Shown here: positions 47,054-47,180 of the stretch, one piece after another
How positions within the stretch are numbered: the stretch's first letter is position 1
How the letters are laid out: every line of letters begins with the position of its first letter
Source: Candidatus Pantoea edessiphila
GTDB taxonomy: Bacteria > Pseudomonadota > Gammaproteobacteria > Enterobacterales > Enterobacteriaceae
Direction: 5' to 3'
Assembly: GCF_002933355.1 (NCBI RefSeq)
Contig: NZ_PDKU01000006.1
Span: forward strand, 1 to 47,180
DNA length: 47,180 bases
Made by a program: the position numbers and the translations under genes
The notes under the pieces: generated by a model
What the model was told of the DNA's origin: nothing
Databases searched by the model: none
The model's input: the letters and a program-made list of their open reading frames with translations, nothing else

Positions 47054-47077
47054 AGTTCTTTAAAAATTTGGAACAAG
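47054..47077 (+). promoter_or_regulatory. boxA-like antitermination element before 23S rRNA (right copy)
   Basis: It contains TTCTTTAAAAATTTGGAACA, the counterpart of the E. coli spacer boxA region. It lies 30 bases after tRNA-Glu and suggests that a 23S rRNA gene begins shortly beyond the right edge. Confidence 0.7.
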
Positions 47078-47180
47078 TTAACAAATATTAAGTAACTGTA
47101 TTTTAATTAAATGTATTTTAATTAAAAAAGTTATCTAATATTTATAAAATTCTCAATGTTCTTACAATCTAAAAATGCCT

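Larger units (their letters stand above)
46846..47180. repeat. Right arm of 335-bp terminal inverted repeat
   Basis: Reverse complement of bases 1-335, with the same length and no mismatch seen. It holds the hemG stub, promoter, tRNA-Glu and boxA-like spacer, all on the plus strand, so transcription runs outward off the right edge. Upstream of the arm is unique AT-rich DNA next to mnmG. Confidence 0.95.

Overview
The window is a 47.2 kb stretch of a reduced, AT-rich gammaproteobacterial (Enterobacterales-type) chromosome, most likely from an obligate insect endosymbiont. Nearly every protein aligns over its full length with the Escherichia coli protein from memory. Codon use is AT-driven, several gaps are long and non-coding, and genes expected between preserved neighbours are missing (recF, xerC, cyaA, rsmG, atpI, yidD, ubiE/ubiB, leuT tRNA). 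I cannot name the species. GC content was judged by eye, not computed.

The most unusual feature is the ends. Bases 1-335 and 46846-47180 are an exact inverted repeat. Each arm carries a promoter, a tRNA-Glu(UUC) gene and a boxA-like spacer of the kind that precedes 23S rRNA in E. coli. The segment therefore seems to lie between two inverted copies of a tRNA-Glu-23S unit that lacks 16S rRNA, a split arrangement like that of Buchnera. The right arm begins with the last six codons and stop of hemG, which shows that it was copied from the hemG-linked left arm.

Layout, left to right: tRNA-Glu; hemG; tatCBA; a 1.35 kb empty gap; metE; corA; uvrD (C-terminally shortened); dapF; divergent hemCD; tRNA-Pro, tRNA-His and tRNA-Arg; rho; trxA; a structured gap; dppA; sodA; fdhD; glyS-glyQ; mnmE; yidC; rnpA-rpmH; divergent dnaA-dnaN-gyrB; dnaT-dnaC; convergent glmS-glmU; the complete atpBEFHAGDC operon (written here in reverse, without atpI); mnmG; the hemG fossil; tRNA-Glu.

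Compared with E. coli, hemG...trxA and mnmE...gyrB keep their relative orientation. The glmS-glmU-atp-mnmG-rrn block is inverted and joined beside gyrB, with dnaTC at the joint. The place next to mnmG where E. coli has oriC now holds the duplicated tRNA-Glu/rRNA unit, and I see no canonical oriC.

The genes cover replication (DnaA, DnaN, GyrB, DnaT, DnaC), energy (ATP synthase, haem synthesis), translation and tRNA maturation (GlyRS, MnmE/MnmG, RnpA, L34), envelope and export (GlmS/GlmU, YidC, Tat), provisioning (MetE, DapF) and stress (SodA, TrxA). FdhD and Tat kept together hint at an exported formate dehydrogenase encoded elsewhere. No phage, insertion sequence, CRISPR array or defence gene was seen; the interest lies in genome architecture.
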